A DNA stretch of 11,858 nucleotides from Nitrospirota bacterium. Its GTDB lineage: Bacteria; Patescibacteriota; Gracilibacteria; UBA1369; LOWO2-01-FULL-3. Numbering within the stretch: the first letter of the stretch is position 1; every line of letters begins with the position of its first letter. The notes under the pieces were generated by a model. It saw only the letters and a program-made list of their open reading frames with translations. It searched no databases and was not told where the DNA came from. The stretch spans positions 1-11,858 of the forward strand of contig JAACEU010000007.1 in NCBI GenBank assembly GCA_011682355.1, given 5' to 3'. The position numbers were made by a program, and so were the translations under genes. Positions 1-7,011 of the stretch are shown piece after piece.

Positions 1-2545
1 CTTTTGGAGCATTTGCGGTAAATCCTTTGTTTGACAGTTTCTTTTCCAATGCTTCAATGAATTTTTGCTTTTCCGTAATTTCTTTTTTTAGTCTAATTGA
101 TTCTTTTTTGGTGTCTATCAGGTCTTTTAATGGCAAGTACGTGGTGGTTTTTCCAACATGAATGACTTTTGCTTTTGGAATTTTTTCGCCTTTATTTTTG
201 ATTTCCAAAGACTCCAATCTGGCCATCCTCATAATTGCCTCTCTTTTTGCTTCGATGTCTTTTGTTTTTGATCCGGCGTAAATAATTGCGTGGATTTTCT
301 TTGCCGGTTCAACTCCCAGTTCCGCTCTTATACTTCTTATTCCGCTAATGATTTCGTGGATTAGTTCCATAGTTTTCTTTTCCTCATTAAACACAAGATT
401 TTTGTCGTATTTAGGCCAATCTTCGATTATGAGCATGTTTTTTTCATCTACGAATTCCCATAGTTTTTCGGTAACGAATGGGACGAATGGGTGTAGAAGT
501 TTCAATGAAGTTTTTAGGACATGGAGAAGGACTGGTGGGTTTATGTGCTGACCTTTGCATATTTCCAGATACCAATCGCAGTAGTTTTTCCAGATAAATT
601 CGTATATTTTTGTTCCCGCGTCAGAAAATCTGTAGTTTTTCATGTCGCCATCAACCTCTTTGATGAGTGATTGTAATTCAGTCAAAATCCATTTATCGGC
701 GAAGGATTTGATCATTCCGGATTCAAACTCTTTTTCAAGATCTTCTTTTGTGACGTTTATTAGCGCGAATCTTGCGGCGTTCCATATTTTGTTGATGAAA
801 TTGCGATAACCGCCGATTTTCTCCTCATAAAGGCGCATGTCGCTTCCCGGAGCACTTCCAATTACCAGACTCAAACGTACTGCGTCCGTGCCATATTTTT
901 TGATCATTTCTAATGGATCTATACATGTTTCCGGTCTGGATTTGCTCATTTTGTTGCCATGGCGATCTCTGATCAATCCGTGAAGATATACGGTGTGGAA
1001 CGGTATTTCTTTTAGGGTGTACGTGGTCATGATGATCATTCGGGCCACCCAGAAAAACAGGATGTCGTAGCCCGTTTCCATGACAGATGTTGGGTGGAAG
1101 TATTTTAAATCTTTGGTTTTCTTTGGCCATCCGAGTGTTGAAAATGTCCACAGTCCGGACGAGAACCAAGTATCAAGCGTGTCCGAGTCTTGCTTCCATT
1201 TATCGTTTTTGCATTTCTTGCATTTGTTTGGTTTTTCTTTGCTGACTTCTATTTGATCGCAATTTTTGCAGTACCAAACCGGGATTCTGTGACCGAACCA
1301 AATCTGTCTGGATATGCACCAGTCGTGTAGATTTTCCATCCAATGGAAATACGTTTTGTTGAATTTTGTCGGAAGGATTTTTATTTCTCCGCTTTTTACG
1401 ACTTCAATCGCCTTTTCTTTGATTGTTTTTTTCTTGTTTCCTTCTTTTATGATTGGCTTGTCTACGTTGATAAACCATTGTTTTGAAATGAGCGGCTCAA
1501 TTGGGTGATTGCATCTGTAACAGATGGATAAGTTGTGAGTATAGTCTTCGATTTTTTCTATCAATCCCATTTTGTCCATGTCTTTTACTATTTCTTTTCT
1601 GCATTCGAGGGTTGTCATGCCTTCGTATTTACCGCAATTGCTCATCATTCTCCCCTTTTCGTCGATTACGGACTTGATCGGAATTTTGTTTCTTTGAGCT
1701 ATTTCAAAATCTACAAAACTGTGGGCCGGGGTGACTTTTACGGCGCCTGATCCGAATTTTGGATCAACTTCTTTGTCGGCCACTACCACGACTTCGAATT
1801 CCCCTATTGCTCCCGGAATCATATACTTATCCCCTATCATTTTTTTGTATCTTTTGTCGGATGGATGTACAGCTACAGCCGTATCTCCAAGTTTGGTTTC
1901 CGGTCTTGTAGTTGCCAAAACAAATGGTCCGTATTTTATCCAGTACAATTTTTCCTTTACCTCTTTGTATTCTACTTCGTCGTTTGCAAGTGTGGATTCA
2001 CAGCGCGGGCACCAGTTTACGATTCTGTCTCCCTTGTAAATCAGACCGTCCTTATACATTTTTATGAATGTTTCCTGGACCGCATCTGTAAGCCCTGTGT
2101 CGAGGGTGTATCTTTCTCTGCTCCAGTCACAGCTTGATCCCATTTTACGAATCTGGTTCCTGATAGTGTCTTGAGATTTTTTTATATACTTATGGACTTC
2201 TGTTAGGAAATCTTTTCTTCCCAGATCATATTTCGTCTTCCCTTTTTTTTCTAATAATTGTTCGACTTTGTTTTGTGTGGCAATTGACGCGTGGTCGGTT
2301 CCGGGCAACCACAATGATGGTGTCCCAAGCATTCTGTTGTATCTGATCATGATATCTTGAAGTGCGAGCATTACCGCGTGTCCAAGGTGAAGGACTCCCG
2401 TGGCGTTTGGGGGAGGCATAGAAATCACGAACGGTTTTTTCTTTGGGTCTATTTTTGGTTTAAACGCTCCGCTTTTTTCCCATTTCTTATATATTTTGTC
2501 CTCGTATTTTTTTGCTGTATATGCAGATTCTATCTTGAAATCCAT
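1..2545 (-). CDS. valS: Valyl-tRNA synthetase, C-terminal end cut by the window
   Basis: Class I aminoacyl-tRNA synthetase that charges tRNA-Val with valine in the cytoplasm. The frame is open from the ATG at 2545 to the window edge (848 codons seen; families of this type are about 870-950 residues, so little is missing). Visible signatures are PPPNATGVLHLGHA at residues 44-57 (HIGH motif HLGH at 53-56), a CP1 editing domain with TTRPET near 212-217 and GAVKVTPAH at 267-275, several CxxC zinc-knuckle pairs (CPRC, CYRC, CKNC, CKKC), the DTWFSSGLW core motif, GNKMSKS with KMSKS at 532-536, an anticodon-binding domain, and the start of the C-terminal coiled-coil arm ending in GFTANAPK. The editing domain has Ser276 where Thermus ValRS has Asp276. 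No Shine-Dalgarno site precedes the ATG. The gene is divergent from the nad operon. Confidence 0.97.
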   Translation of the reverse strand, partial: MDFKIESAYTAKKYEDKIYKKWEKSGAFKPKIDPKKKPFVISMPPPNATGVLHLGHAVMLALQDIMIRYNRMLGTPSLWLPGTDHASIATQNKVEQLLEKKGKTKYDLGRKDFLTEVHKYIKKSQDTIRNQIRKMGSSCDWSRERYTLDTGLTDAVQETFIKMYKDGLIYKGDRIVNWCPRCESTLANDEVEYKEVKEKLYWIKYGPFVLATTRPETKLGDTAVAVHPSDKRYKKMIGDKYMIPGAIGEFEVVVVADKEVDPKFGSGAVKVTPAHSFVDFEIAQRNKIPIKSVIDEKGRMMSNCGKYEGMTTLECRKEIVKDMDKMGLIEKIEDYTHNLSICYRCNHPIEPLISKQWFINVDKPIIKEGNKKKTIKEKAIEVVKSGEIKILPTKFNKTYFHWMENLHDWCISRQIWFGHRIPVWYCKNCDQIEVSKEKPNKCKKCKNDKWKQDSDTLDTWFSSGLWTFSTLGWPKKTKDLKYFHPTSVMETGYDILFFWVARMIIMTTYTLKEIPFHTVYLHGLIRDRHGNKMSKSRPETCIDPLEMIKKYGTDAVRLSLVIGSAPGSDMRLYEEKIGGYRNFINKIWNAARFALINVTKEDLEKEFESGMIKSFADKWILTELQSLIKEVDGDMKNYRFSDAGTKIYEFIWKNYCDWYLEICKGQHINPPVLLHVLKTSLKLLHPFVPFVTEKLWEFVDEKNMLIIEDWPKYDKNLVFNEEKKTMELIHEIISGIRSIRAELGVEPAKKIHAIIYAGSKTKDIEAKREAIMRMARLESLEIKNKGEKIPKAKVIHVGKTTTYLPLKDLIDTKKESIRLKKEITEKQKFIEALEKKLSNKGFTANAPK

Positions 2546-2573
2546 TAATTTTTCGTTTATATGATACTTGGTT

Positions 2574-2602
2574 ATTTTACAGAGTAGGCTTAATTGATAC
2601 AA
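2574..2602 (-). promoter_or_regulatory. Possible valS promoter
   Basis: On the minus strand TTGTAT (2602-2597) is followed after 17 bases by TAAAAT (2579-2574), 29 bases before the valS ATG. The -10 matches consensus at 5 of 6 positions, but the -35 only at 3 of 6. A second TATAAA lies nearer the start codon without a partner -35 and would give an almost leaderless transcript. Weak prediction. Confidence 0.3.
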
Positions 2603-2621
2603 TCTGTTTTGCCCGGATTGG

Positions 2622-2650
2622 TTGACAATAAGCCGTTTCTAGTTTAAAAT
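2622..2650 (+). promoter_or_regulatory. Promoter of the orf173-nadA-nadC operon
   Basis: A perfect -35 TTGACA (2622-2627) is followed by a 17-base spacer and TAAAAT (2645-2650, 5 of 6 to consensus), predicting a start near 2657 and a leader of about 17 nt before the ATG at 2674. A perfect TATAAT also lies at 2659-2664. If that one is used, transcription would begin at about 2671-2674 and the mRNA would be essentially leaderless. No Shine-Dalgarno sequence is present. A small inverted repeat (ATTG-ATA-CAAT, 2593-2603) lies upstream of the -35, but I cannot assign it to a known NAD regulator. Confidence 0.6.
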
Positions 2651-2673
2651 TCAATAGATATAATAATAAAAAT

Positions 2674-3195
2674 ATGGCGTCAGATTTGCAGATTAATAAA
2701 GTAAGCGGAAAGCCCTCCTTGGAAGCAAAAAAGGAGTCTACTTTTGGGAAAATTAAAGAAAGTAAGGAAGTCCGAAAAGCCGCGATTGGGAAAGAAGCGA
2801 TTGCTGAGGCTGTCGGTCATGGTGAGGCGGTTGCCGAAATGGGCGAGGTTGGTGAGGTTGCGAAGGAGCGGGCTGAGCAAAAAGGTGGTGCTGTACGTGC
2901 CGGTGCGGCCAGAGTCGCGATTGATCCGGAAACGATTCGAGCAAATTTGCTGAAAAATCTCCCGAATGAAAAAGTAATGCGCAAACAAATCGAAGGCGAA
3001 ATAAGGAAAGAAATAAAATATCTTCACAATAAAGCGGTGAAATTGATGGCTGTGCCAAGTGGTATGAGTTTTTTTGAGATCGCGAACTTGATGAAAAAAA
3101 TAAGGGAATTGAAGGGAATTTTGGTTGAACTTTTAAAATCTTCGATGGAAAATCTCAAAACTCTTTGGTTGCGATTTGTTCATGGAGTGATGTAG
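2674..3195 (+). CDS. Unrecognised 173-residue charged helical protein, first gene of the nad operon
   Basis: I do not recognise the family. The N-terminal half (residues 1-85) is low complexity and rich in Lys, Glu, Ala and Gly, without hydrophobic stretches. The C-terminal half (about 88-173) looks helical and amphipathic, beginning IDPETIRANLLKNLP and ending LWLRFVHGVM. There is no signal peptide, membrane segment, cysteine cluster or catalytic motif, so it is probably a soluble structural or adaptor-like protein. It starts at the first ATG after a strong promoter and its TAG stop lies only 9 bases before nadA, so co-transcription with nadA and nadC is very likely. A functional tie to NAD synthesis is only suggested by position. 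The coding call rests on the promoter, the operon spacing and a biased composition that reads well only in this frame. Confidence 0.8.
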   Translation: MASDLQINKVSGKPSLEAKKESTFGKIKESKEVRKAAIGKEAIAEAVGHGEAVAEMGEVGEVAKERAEQKGGAVRAGAARVAIDPETIRANLLKNLPNEKVMRKQIEGEIRKEIKYLHNKAVKLMAVPSGMSFFEIANLMKKIRELKGILVELLKSSMENLKTLWLRFVHGVM

Positions 3196-3204
3196 ATTTC
3201 AGGT

Positions 3205-4104
3205 ATGGACAAACTTGTCGACGAAATTAACAAGCTCAAACGGGAAAAGAACGCTATTGTTCTTGCTCATAGTTATCAGCGGCCGGAGATTTATGATGTG
3301 GCTGACTTTATTGGGGATTCGTTGCAATTGTGCCAGGAGGCGGCGAAGACGGATGCGGGGCTGATCGTTTTTTGTGGCGTGCATTTTATGGCGGAGTCCG
3401 CTTGCCTGCTGAATCCGGGGAAAAAAGTCATCGTGCCTCATGTTGATGCCGGTTGTGCTATGGCTGATATGGTGGAGGCTGAGGATTTGAGGAATTTCAA
3501 GGCGAAGCATCCCGGCGCGGTGGTGGTTTGTTACGTCAATTCTTCGGCTGAAGTAAAGGCGGAGTCAGATGTTTGCTGTACTTCGGCAAATGCGGCCAAG
3601 GTGGTAAGTCAAATGGATGCGGACGAGATAATTTTTGTGCCGGACAAGAATCTTGCCGCTTATGTGCAGACTCAGGTTCCGGGAAAGAAAATTATTCCCT
3701 GGAAAGGATTTTGCCCCGTACATCATACGCTTACAAAGCAGTATATTGAGGGAGTGCGGGAAGCTCATCCCGAGGCGAAGATTATCGCTCACCCCGAGTG
3801 TAGACCTGAAGTTTTGATGCTTGCTGATCACGTTTGCAGTACTACCGGTATGATTGAAGCGGCGCGGCGCGATCCTGCGGAGGAGTTTTTTATACTGACG
3901 GAATGTGGAATGACCGAGAGGTTGAACCGCGAACTTCCGGAGAAAAAGTTTTACGGTCTTTGTAATATGTGTTTCGATATGAAGAAAAATACGTTAGAAT
4001 CTGTTCTTGGCTGTTTGATAGACGAAAAAGAGGAGGTCCGGGTGGAAAAAAGTGTAGCGGACAAGGCCAGAAGTGCGTTAGATAAGATGCTTGAACTTTC
4101 ATAA
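3205..4104 (+). CDS. nadA: Quinolinate synthase (NadA)
   Basis: Cytoplasmic [4Fe-4S] enzyme condensing iminoaspartate with dihydroxyacetone phosphate to quinolinate, the second step of de novo NAD synthesis from aspartate. At 299 residues it is the normal length of the short bacterial/archaeal type. HSYQ at 22-25 holds the conserved active-site His and Tyr. GDSLQL is at 37-42. The three cluster cysteines expected for the family are Cys84 (DAGCAMAD), Cys169 (GFCPVHH) and Cys255 (CFDMKKNTL), almost the same numbers as in the Thermotoga enzyme (81, 168, 254). HPEC is at 195-198 and STTGM at 211-215. The ATG lies 9 bases after the preceding stop with no good Shine-Dalgarno (an AGG touches the start codon). 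nadC follows 14 bases downstream. No nadB gene lies in the window, so the source of iminoaspartate is unknown. Confidence 0.97.
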   Translation: MDKLVDEINKLKREKNAIVLAHSYQRPEIYDVADFIGDSLQLCQEAAKTDAGLIVFCGVHFMAESACLLNPGKKVIVPHVDAGCAMADMVEAEDLRNFKAKHPGAVVVCYVNSSAEVKAESDVCCTSANAAKVVSQMDADEIIFVPDKNLAAYVQTQVPGKKIIPWKGFCPVHHTLTKQYIEGVREAHPEAKIIAHPECRPEVLMLADHVCSTTGMIEAARRDPAEEFFILTECGMTERLNRELPEKKFYGLCNMCFDMKKNTLESVLGCLIDEKEEVRVEKSVADKARSALDKMLELS

Positions 4105-4118
4105 TAGCGGACAACAGT

Positions 4119-5129
4119 ATGGACAGAAAATCGATAGTACAATTCACACATCGGGCGGATAATTTTTTGGAAATCGGCAATTCCACGTATAAACAATGGG
4201 TTTTTAGGTATACTTTTTTGGAATTGGAGAAGGATTTGGGCACGAAAGGTGATGTCAGTACGGATTTGTTGTTTGCGGATGGAAAATTTCAGATTACGGG
4301 AAAAATAGTTTCCAGAAGCGAAGGGATTGTCGCCGGTGTTAGCGAAATTAAATATTTTTTGGTGGATTCCGATTCGAATTTCAGACCAAGTCTGAAGGGA
4401 CCGTTTGATATAAATTTCAAGGTCAATGATGGTGATTTTGTAAAAGCGGGAGACGTAATTATGGAAATTACTGCGGATGTACATGATCTTTTGGCTGTTG
4501 AACGTGTTGTTTTGAATTTGCTTATGAGAATGAGTTCTGTGGCTACATTTACCGGAAAGATTGTGGATTTGGTGAGGAATTCGGCGAATGAGTCATCGGA
4601 GGGGTCGGCGAATGGGAGCAATGTTTTGATCGTTCCCACTCGGAAGACTTTGTGGGGATTATTAGACAAAAAAGCGGTTTTGATCGGTGGTGGCGGGACT
4701 CATCGGATCAGCCTCACGGATGCGATAATATTGAAAGATACACATTTGGATATTTTGAAGCGGAATTTTGATGATGTTTTTGCGAGAATAGAAAAGGGAG
4801 AAAATGATTTTAGATTTTTGGAAATTGAAGTTGATAATCAGAAAGAGGTCGTGGAGGTGGCTGAGAAATTTTCAGAATTAACGAAAAACAATAAATTGAA
4901 CTCAATTGGGGTCGTTATGATGGACAATATGTCTGCGGCCGAGGTTTCTGAGGCCATGCAAGATGTCCAGAGCCGTGCATGCTACGATGACGTGCTGTTT
5001 GAAGCTTCGGGCGGGATTACCGGGGAAAACGTCTTAGAATATGCGAGAACGGGCGTAGATGTAATCTCTATGGGTTGTCTGACGCGTTCTGTCCCAAATT
5101 TTGATATGGGAATGGAGGTGGTACTGTAG
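4119..5129 (+). CDS. nadC: Nicotinate-nucleotide pyrophosphorylase, carboxylating (quinolinate phosphoribosyltransferase)
   Basis: Converts quinolinate and PRPP into nicotinate mononucleotide, CO2 and pyrophosphate, directly after NadA. Family motifs in order: VERVVLNLLMRMSSVATFTG (127-146), TRKT (174-177), GGGGTHR (190-196), KDTH (206-209, where most members have KDNH), EIEVDN (235-240), MMDN (267-270), EASGGI (295-300) and the closing GVDVISMG (312-319). At 336 residues it exceeds the usual 280-300. The extra length lies in the N-terminal region and in a Ser/Asn/Gly-rich insert at about 154-167 just before the TRKT strand. The ATG is 14 bases after nadA and lacks a Shine-Dalgarno site. The gene converges on the HNH gene and no obvious terminator hairpin follows it. 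Confidence 0.95.
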   Translation: MDRKSIVQFTHRADNFLEIGNSTYKQWVFRYTFLELEKDLGTKGDVSTDLLFADGKFQITGKIVSRSEGIVAGVSEIKYFLVDSDSNFRPSLKGPFDINFKVNDGDFVKAGDVIMEITADVHDLLAVERVVLNLLMRMSSVATFTGKIVDLVRNSANESSEGSANGSNVLIVPTRKTLWGLLDKKAVLIGGGGTHRISLTDAIILKDTHLDILKRNFDDVFARIEKGENDFRFLEIEVDNQKEVVEVAEKFSELTKNNKLNSIGVVMMDNMSAAEVSEAMQDVQSRACYDDVLFEASGGITGENVLEYARTGVDVISMGCLTRSVPNFDMGMEVVL

Positions 5130-5157
5130 ATCCAGTTCGGGTTGGCGTGCCCTCATG

Positions 5158-5190
5158 CTCCCAGAACTTCGCCGTAACTCATAGTTTCGC
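5158..5190 (-). pseudogene. Short relic resembling the neighbouring HNH gene
   Basis: These 33 bases match 5678-5710 inside the HNH gene in the same orientation at 30 of 33 positions. Read on the minus strand in the HNH frame they encode ETMSYGEVLG, against ETMSHGEVLG (residues 239-248) in the intact gene. Two of the three differences are third-position silent changes and the third gives Tyr for His. The frame is closed by TAA two codons upstream and TGA two codons downstream. This pattern fits the remains of a related gene copy better than a recent DNA duplication. It is short, so chance or convergence is not excluded. Confidence 0.5.
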
Positions 5191-5252
5191 TTTAGGTTTG
5201 CTTGATAGCATCAACATAGCTTAGTCGTGTCTTGGGGTCGCGACGTATGTCC

Positions 5253-6422
5253 TCATTCCCGCCGATAAACCTGCACGAATTCGTGTTGAGCGTGGGCTAG
5301 TTTGTGGTGGTTTTCGCAGAGGTATTCAAGCCCTTCGGGTGAATGCGATTTGGTAAGAGCGTAGCCGTTTATGTGGTGTAGGTCGGATGGTGGATGGGTG
5401 CAGTCGGCGCGAGCGCATTGATTGTTTTGGCGTGCGAGCACCAGGCGTTTTACCACTATTGGAACTGTTCTTGATTTTGATTCTTTTGCTTCTCGGGCTT
5501 TTTTCTCTGCGCAATCAGGGCAGACTTTTATTGTTACTTGTTTTTCCGTCTGCGCTCTCTGAGCCGATACTACCACCACTTCAGCCTGCTCAGGTTGTGA
5601 CGTTGGTGGTGCCACCGACGCTTCCGCTTCTTCCGCTTGCGCCACTGTTTTCGCTTTTTCTATCATTTTTATCAACTCTCCCAGAACTTCACCGTGACTC
5701 ATTGTTTCGCCTGATTGTTTTTCTAGTTTTTGCTTGAGTGCGCGAAATTTTCGCTCGACTTTCGGGTCAACATGAAAATTTAGATTGCCCCACGCCGGTT
5801 CCAAAATCCCCCCTTCATCTCTCGCCGGAATCGAAGCTTCCGCCACCTCATCTCCCAACATAATCTCCACCGTATTTCCCGCCGGAAGTTCCACCTGGCG
5901 GCCCCGTCTAAAGCCGGACTCCACGGACAGGTCAGATTGAAAACTGTGTTTAAACACAGTTTTGTTTTTCTCTCTTTCTTTGCTAACTGAAAGGTTTAGG
6001 ACAAATTGCGATTCTGTCTGCACTTTTTCCGCCCAAAACCCATCTGTTTCCGGTTTTGCCACATAAGCCACTCTCACCACTTTACTATAACCAACTTCCC
6101 CACTCTCAAAAGCCTCCCGCAACTTTGGCTTGTCCTCCAGTTTCGCTGATAATTGCAAAATTTGATCAACTTTCGGATGGCTCATTCCCGCCAGTTTCGC
6201 CGCAAATTCATGAATTGAGGTGAAACCGCGATGACGGTGCAATCTTCGCCTGCAAACCTCCGGCAACAAACCTTCAAACTTTCGCATCCAAAGCCGTGCA
6301 TTCCCCCCGTATTCTTTACATTTTTGGTAAAGTTGGGAATCGCTGATAACTTGCAAATTTATTTCGGCGAAACCTCTCAGGTCCTCATTTTTTGAATTTT
6401 TGTTTCCCATGTTTTCAATCAT
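5253..6422 (-). CDS. HNH endonuclease-like protein of a multicopy-type family
   Basis: 389 residues, TGA stop. The C-terminal third is an HNH nuclease domain: CARADC (Cys336, Cys341), LHHING (349-350 HH), LCENHHKLAH (Cys369, His372, His373, His377), that is, a zinc-binding beta-beta-alpha metal fold that nicks DNA. A further CPDC pair is at 301-304. The N-terminal region (about 25-250) is helical and resembles the long N-terminal domains of DUF222/13E12-type HNH proteins. A Glu/Ala/Val-rich linker (255-295) joins the two. The start is the ATG at 6422; Met5 is an alternative, and neither has a Shine-Dalgarno site. Residues 154-161 (KTVFKHSF) are encoded by a perfect 24-bp palindrome. The gene is alone on its strand, converging on nadC. 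The target DNA and biological role are unknown; the family is often repeated within genomes, which suggests mobility or domestication. Confidence 0.88.
   Translation of the reverse strand: MIENMGNKNSKNEDLRGFAEINLQVISDSQLYQKCKEYGGNARLWMRKFEGLLPEVCRRRLHRHRGFTSIHEFAAKLAGMSHPKVDQILQLSAKLEDKPKLREAFESGEVGYSKVVRVAYVAKPETDGFWAEKVQTESQFVLNLSVSKEREKNKTVFKHSFQSDLSVESGFRRGRQVELPAGNTVEIMLGDEVAEASIPARDEGGILEPAWGNLNFHVDPKVERKFRALKQKLEKQSGETMSHGEVLGELIKMIEKAKTVAQAEEAEASVAPPTSQPEQAEVVVVSAQRAQTEKQVTIKVCPDCAEKKAREAKESKSRTVPIVVKRLVLARQNNQCARADCTHPPSDLHHINGYALTKSHSPEGLEYLCENHHKLAHAQHEFVQVYRRE
5940..5963. repeat. 24-bp perfect palindrome, copy 1, inside the HNH gene
   Basis: The half-site AAAACTGTGTTT is followed immediately by its exact reverse complement. 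It fills codons 154-161 of the HNH gene exactly in phase. A second copy at 6620-6643 differs at positions 11 and 14, which pair with each other, so both copies stay perfectly symmetric. Both are preceded by TTGA on the plus strand. It could be a protein-binding site, an RNA hairpin, or an inserted palindromic element. Confidence 0.85.
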
Positions 6423-6619
6423 TATTAATTAGTCAATCGCCGGTCAAATAGTGAGAGTACGCACACCTTGCGTGTATCCTCACCATACGCCTCGTTACTC
6501 CCTTGCGCAAGACCAAAATCGCAACTCTGACTTGCACGAAGTACGAAAAATCAATATAACCGCCTCAGGCTCGAACTTGAACTCGGACTCGAGGTTTTTC
6601 GCTCAATTGATGCGAGTTG

Positions 6620-6643
6620 AAAACTGTGTGTACACACAGTTTT
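6620..6643. repeat. 24-bp perfect palindrome, copy 2, intergenic
   Basis: The half-site AAAACTGTGTGT is followed by its exact reverse complement. It differs from the copy in the HNH gene by one compensating pair (T/A to G/C at positions 11 and 14). On the plus strand it is followed by a TT that extends the T-run, so it could act as a weak AT-rich terminator, but the stem is not GC-rich. It lies about 200 bases upstream of the HNH start. Confidence 0.85.
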
Positions 6644-6787
6644 TGTGCTTAATTTTCGACTTAAACCGAAAAGTTAGGGTACAGAGTGAAGTCTGAAAAA
6701 CTATTGGGAATAACCTCAGAAAACGAAGTTTTTTTTGTTCAAATAAAAGAAAACAAACGGAATGGGCAAAAATATTTAATATCTGTA

Positions 6788-6801
6788 TTTCCGTACGGAA
6801 A
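6788..6801. repeat. 14-bp perfect palindrome TTTCCGTACGGAAA
   Basis: Fully symmetric around CGTACG, just beyond the A-run on the left flank of the hairpin at 6816-6854. It could be an operator half or a small stem. No second copy was seen in the window. Confidence 0.5.
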
Positions 6802-6808
6802 ATAAAAG

Positions 6809-6862
6809 AAAAAAACCTTCCGCCAGTTTGAGGCTTATGAACCTCGGCCGAAAGCTTTTTCC
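6809..6862 (-). ncRNA. Possible very small minus-strand RNA ending in a terminator hairpin
   Basis: On the minus strand TTGCTT (6896-6891), a 16-base spacer and TATTAT (6874-6869) could form a promoter starting near 6862. The predicted RNA of about 54 nt would contain an outer stem CUUUCGGCC/GGCGGAAGG with one G-G mismatch and one G-U pair, an inner GAGG/CCUC stem, and end in seven U. The -35 match is only 3 of 6. The same sequence could instead be merely a terminator with no RNA gene of its own. Confidence 0.25.
6816..6860. terminator. Two-way intrinsic terminator-like hairpin
   Basis: The outer stem pairs 6816-6824 with 6846-6854 and the inner stem GAGG (6830-6833) with CCTC (6842-6845). 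On the plus strand it is followed by CTTTTT (6855-6860), on the minus strand by seven T (6815-6809). No gene of either strand ends nearby, which makes its purpose unclear. It may insulate the giant gene and the HNH gene from each other's transcription or end a small RNA. Confidence 0.5.
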
Positions 6863-7011
6863 GCAAATATAATAGCAAAACAAGAGAAAAAAGCAAGTTT
6901 TTTAGCAGTTTCCGCATGACCCGTTCCACTTCTCAACTCCCCTTCACCCCACACCTCCCGAAACTGTCAATCTTTTATTCCTTTACTCCCTAGAAGAATC
7001 ACCGACCCATA

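Noticed and set aside
348..2548. Several plus-strand frames and a minus-strand frame (825-1169) over valS
   Set aside because: They lie in the wrong frames of a clearly recognised ValS coding sequence.
5130..5252. Intrinsic terminator or tRNA/small RNA between nadC and the HNH gene
   Set aside because: Only a weak TTGAT-AGC-ATCAA stem without a T-run is seen, and there is no tRNA-like T-loop or acceptor pairing.
5253..5255. TGA as a sense codon (glycine code of some CPR lineages)
   Set aside because: The HNH protein ends naturally at this TGA after its last domain, reading through would run into antisense nadC, and no other gene has an internal TGA.
5274..5285. 12-bp palindrome CACGAATTCGTG near the end of the HNH gene
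   Set aside because: It lies in coding sequence, has no second copy in the window, and a single palindrome of this length is not remarkable in 12 kb.
6420..6470. Promoter for the HNH gene from TTGACC or TTGACT just upstream
   Set aside because: No -10-like hexamer lies at an acceptable 16-18 base spacing from either, so I did not annotate it.
6451..6929. Two open frames in the intergenic region (6451-6696 plus, 6603-6929 minus)
   Set aside because: No recognisable motif, unlikely composition, they overlap each other, the palindrome and the terminator hairpin, and neither has a promoter or start context. Likely chance frames in AT-rich DNA.
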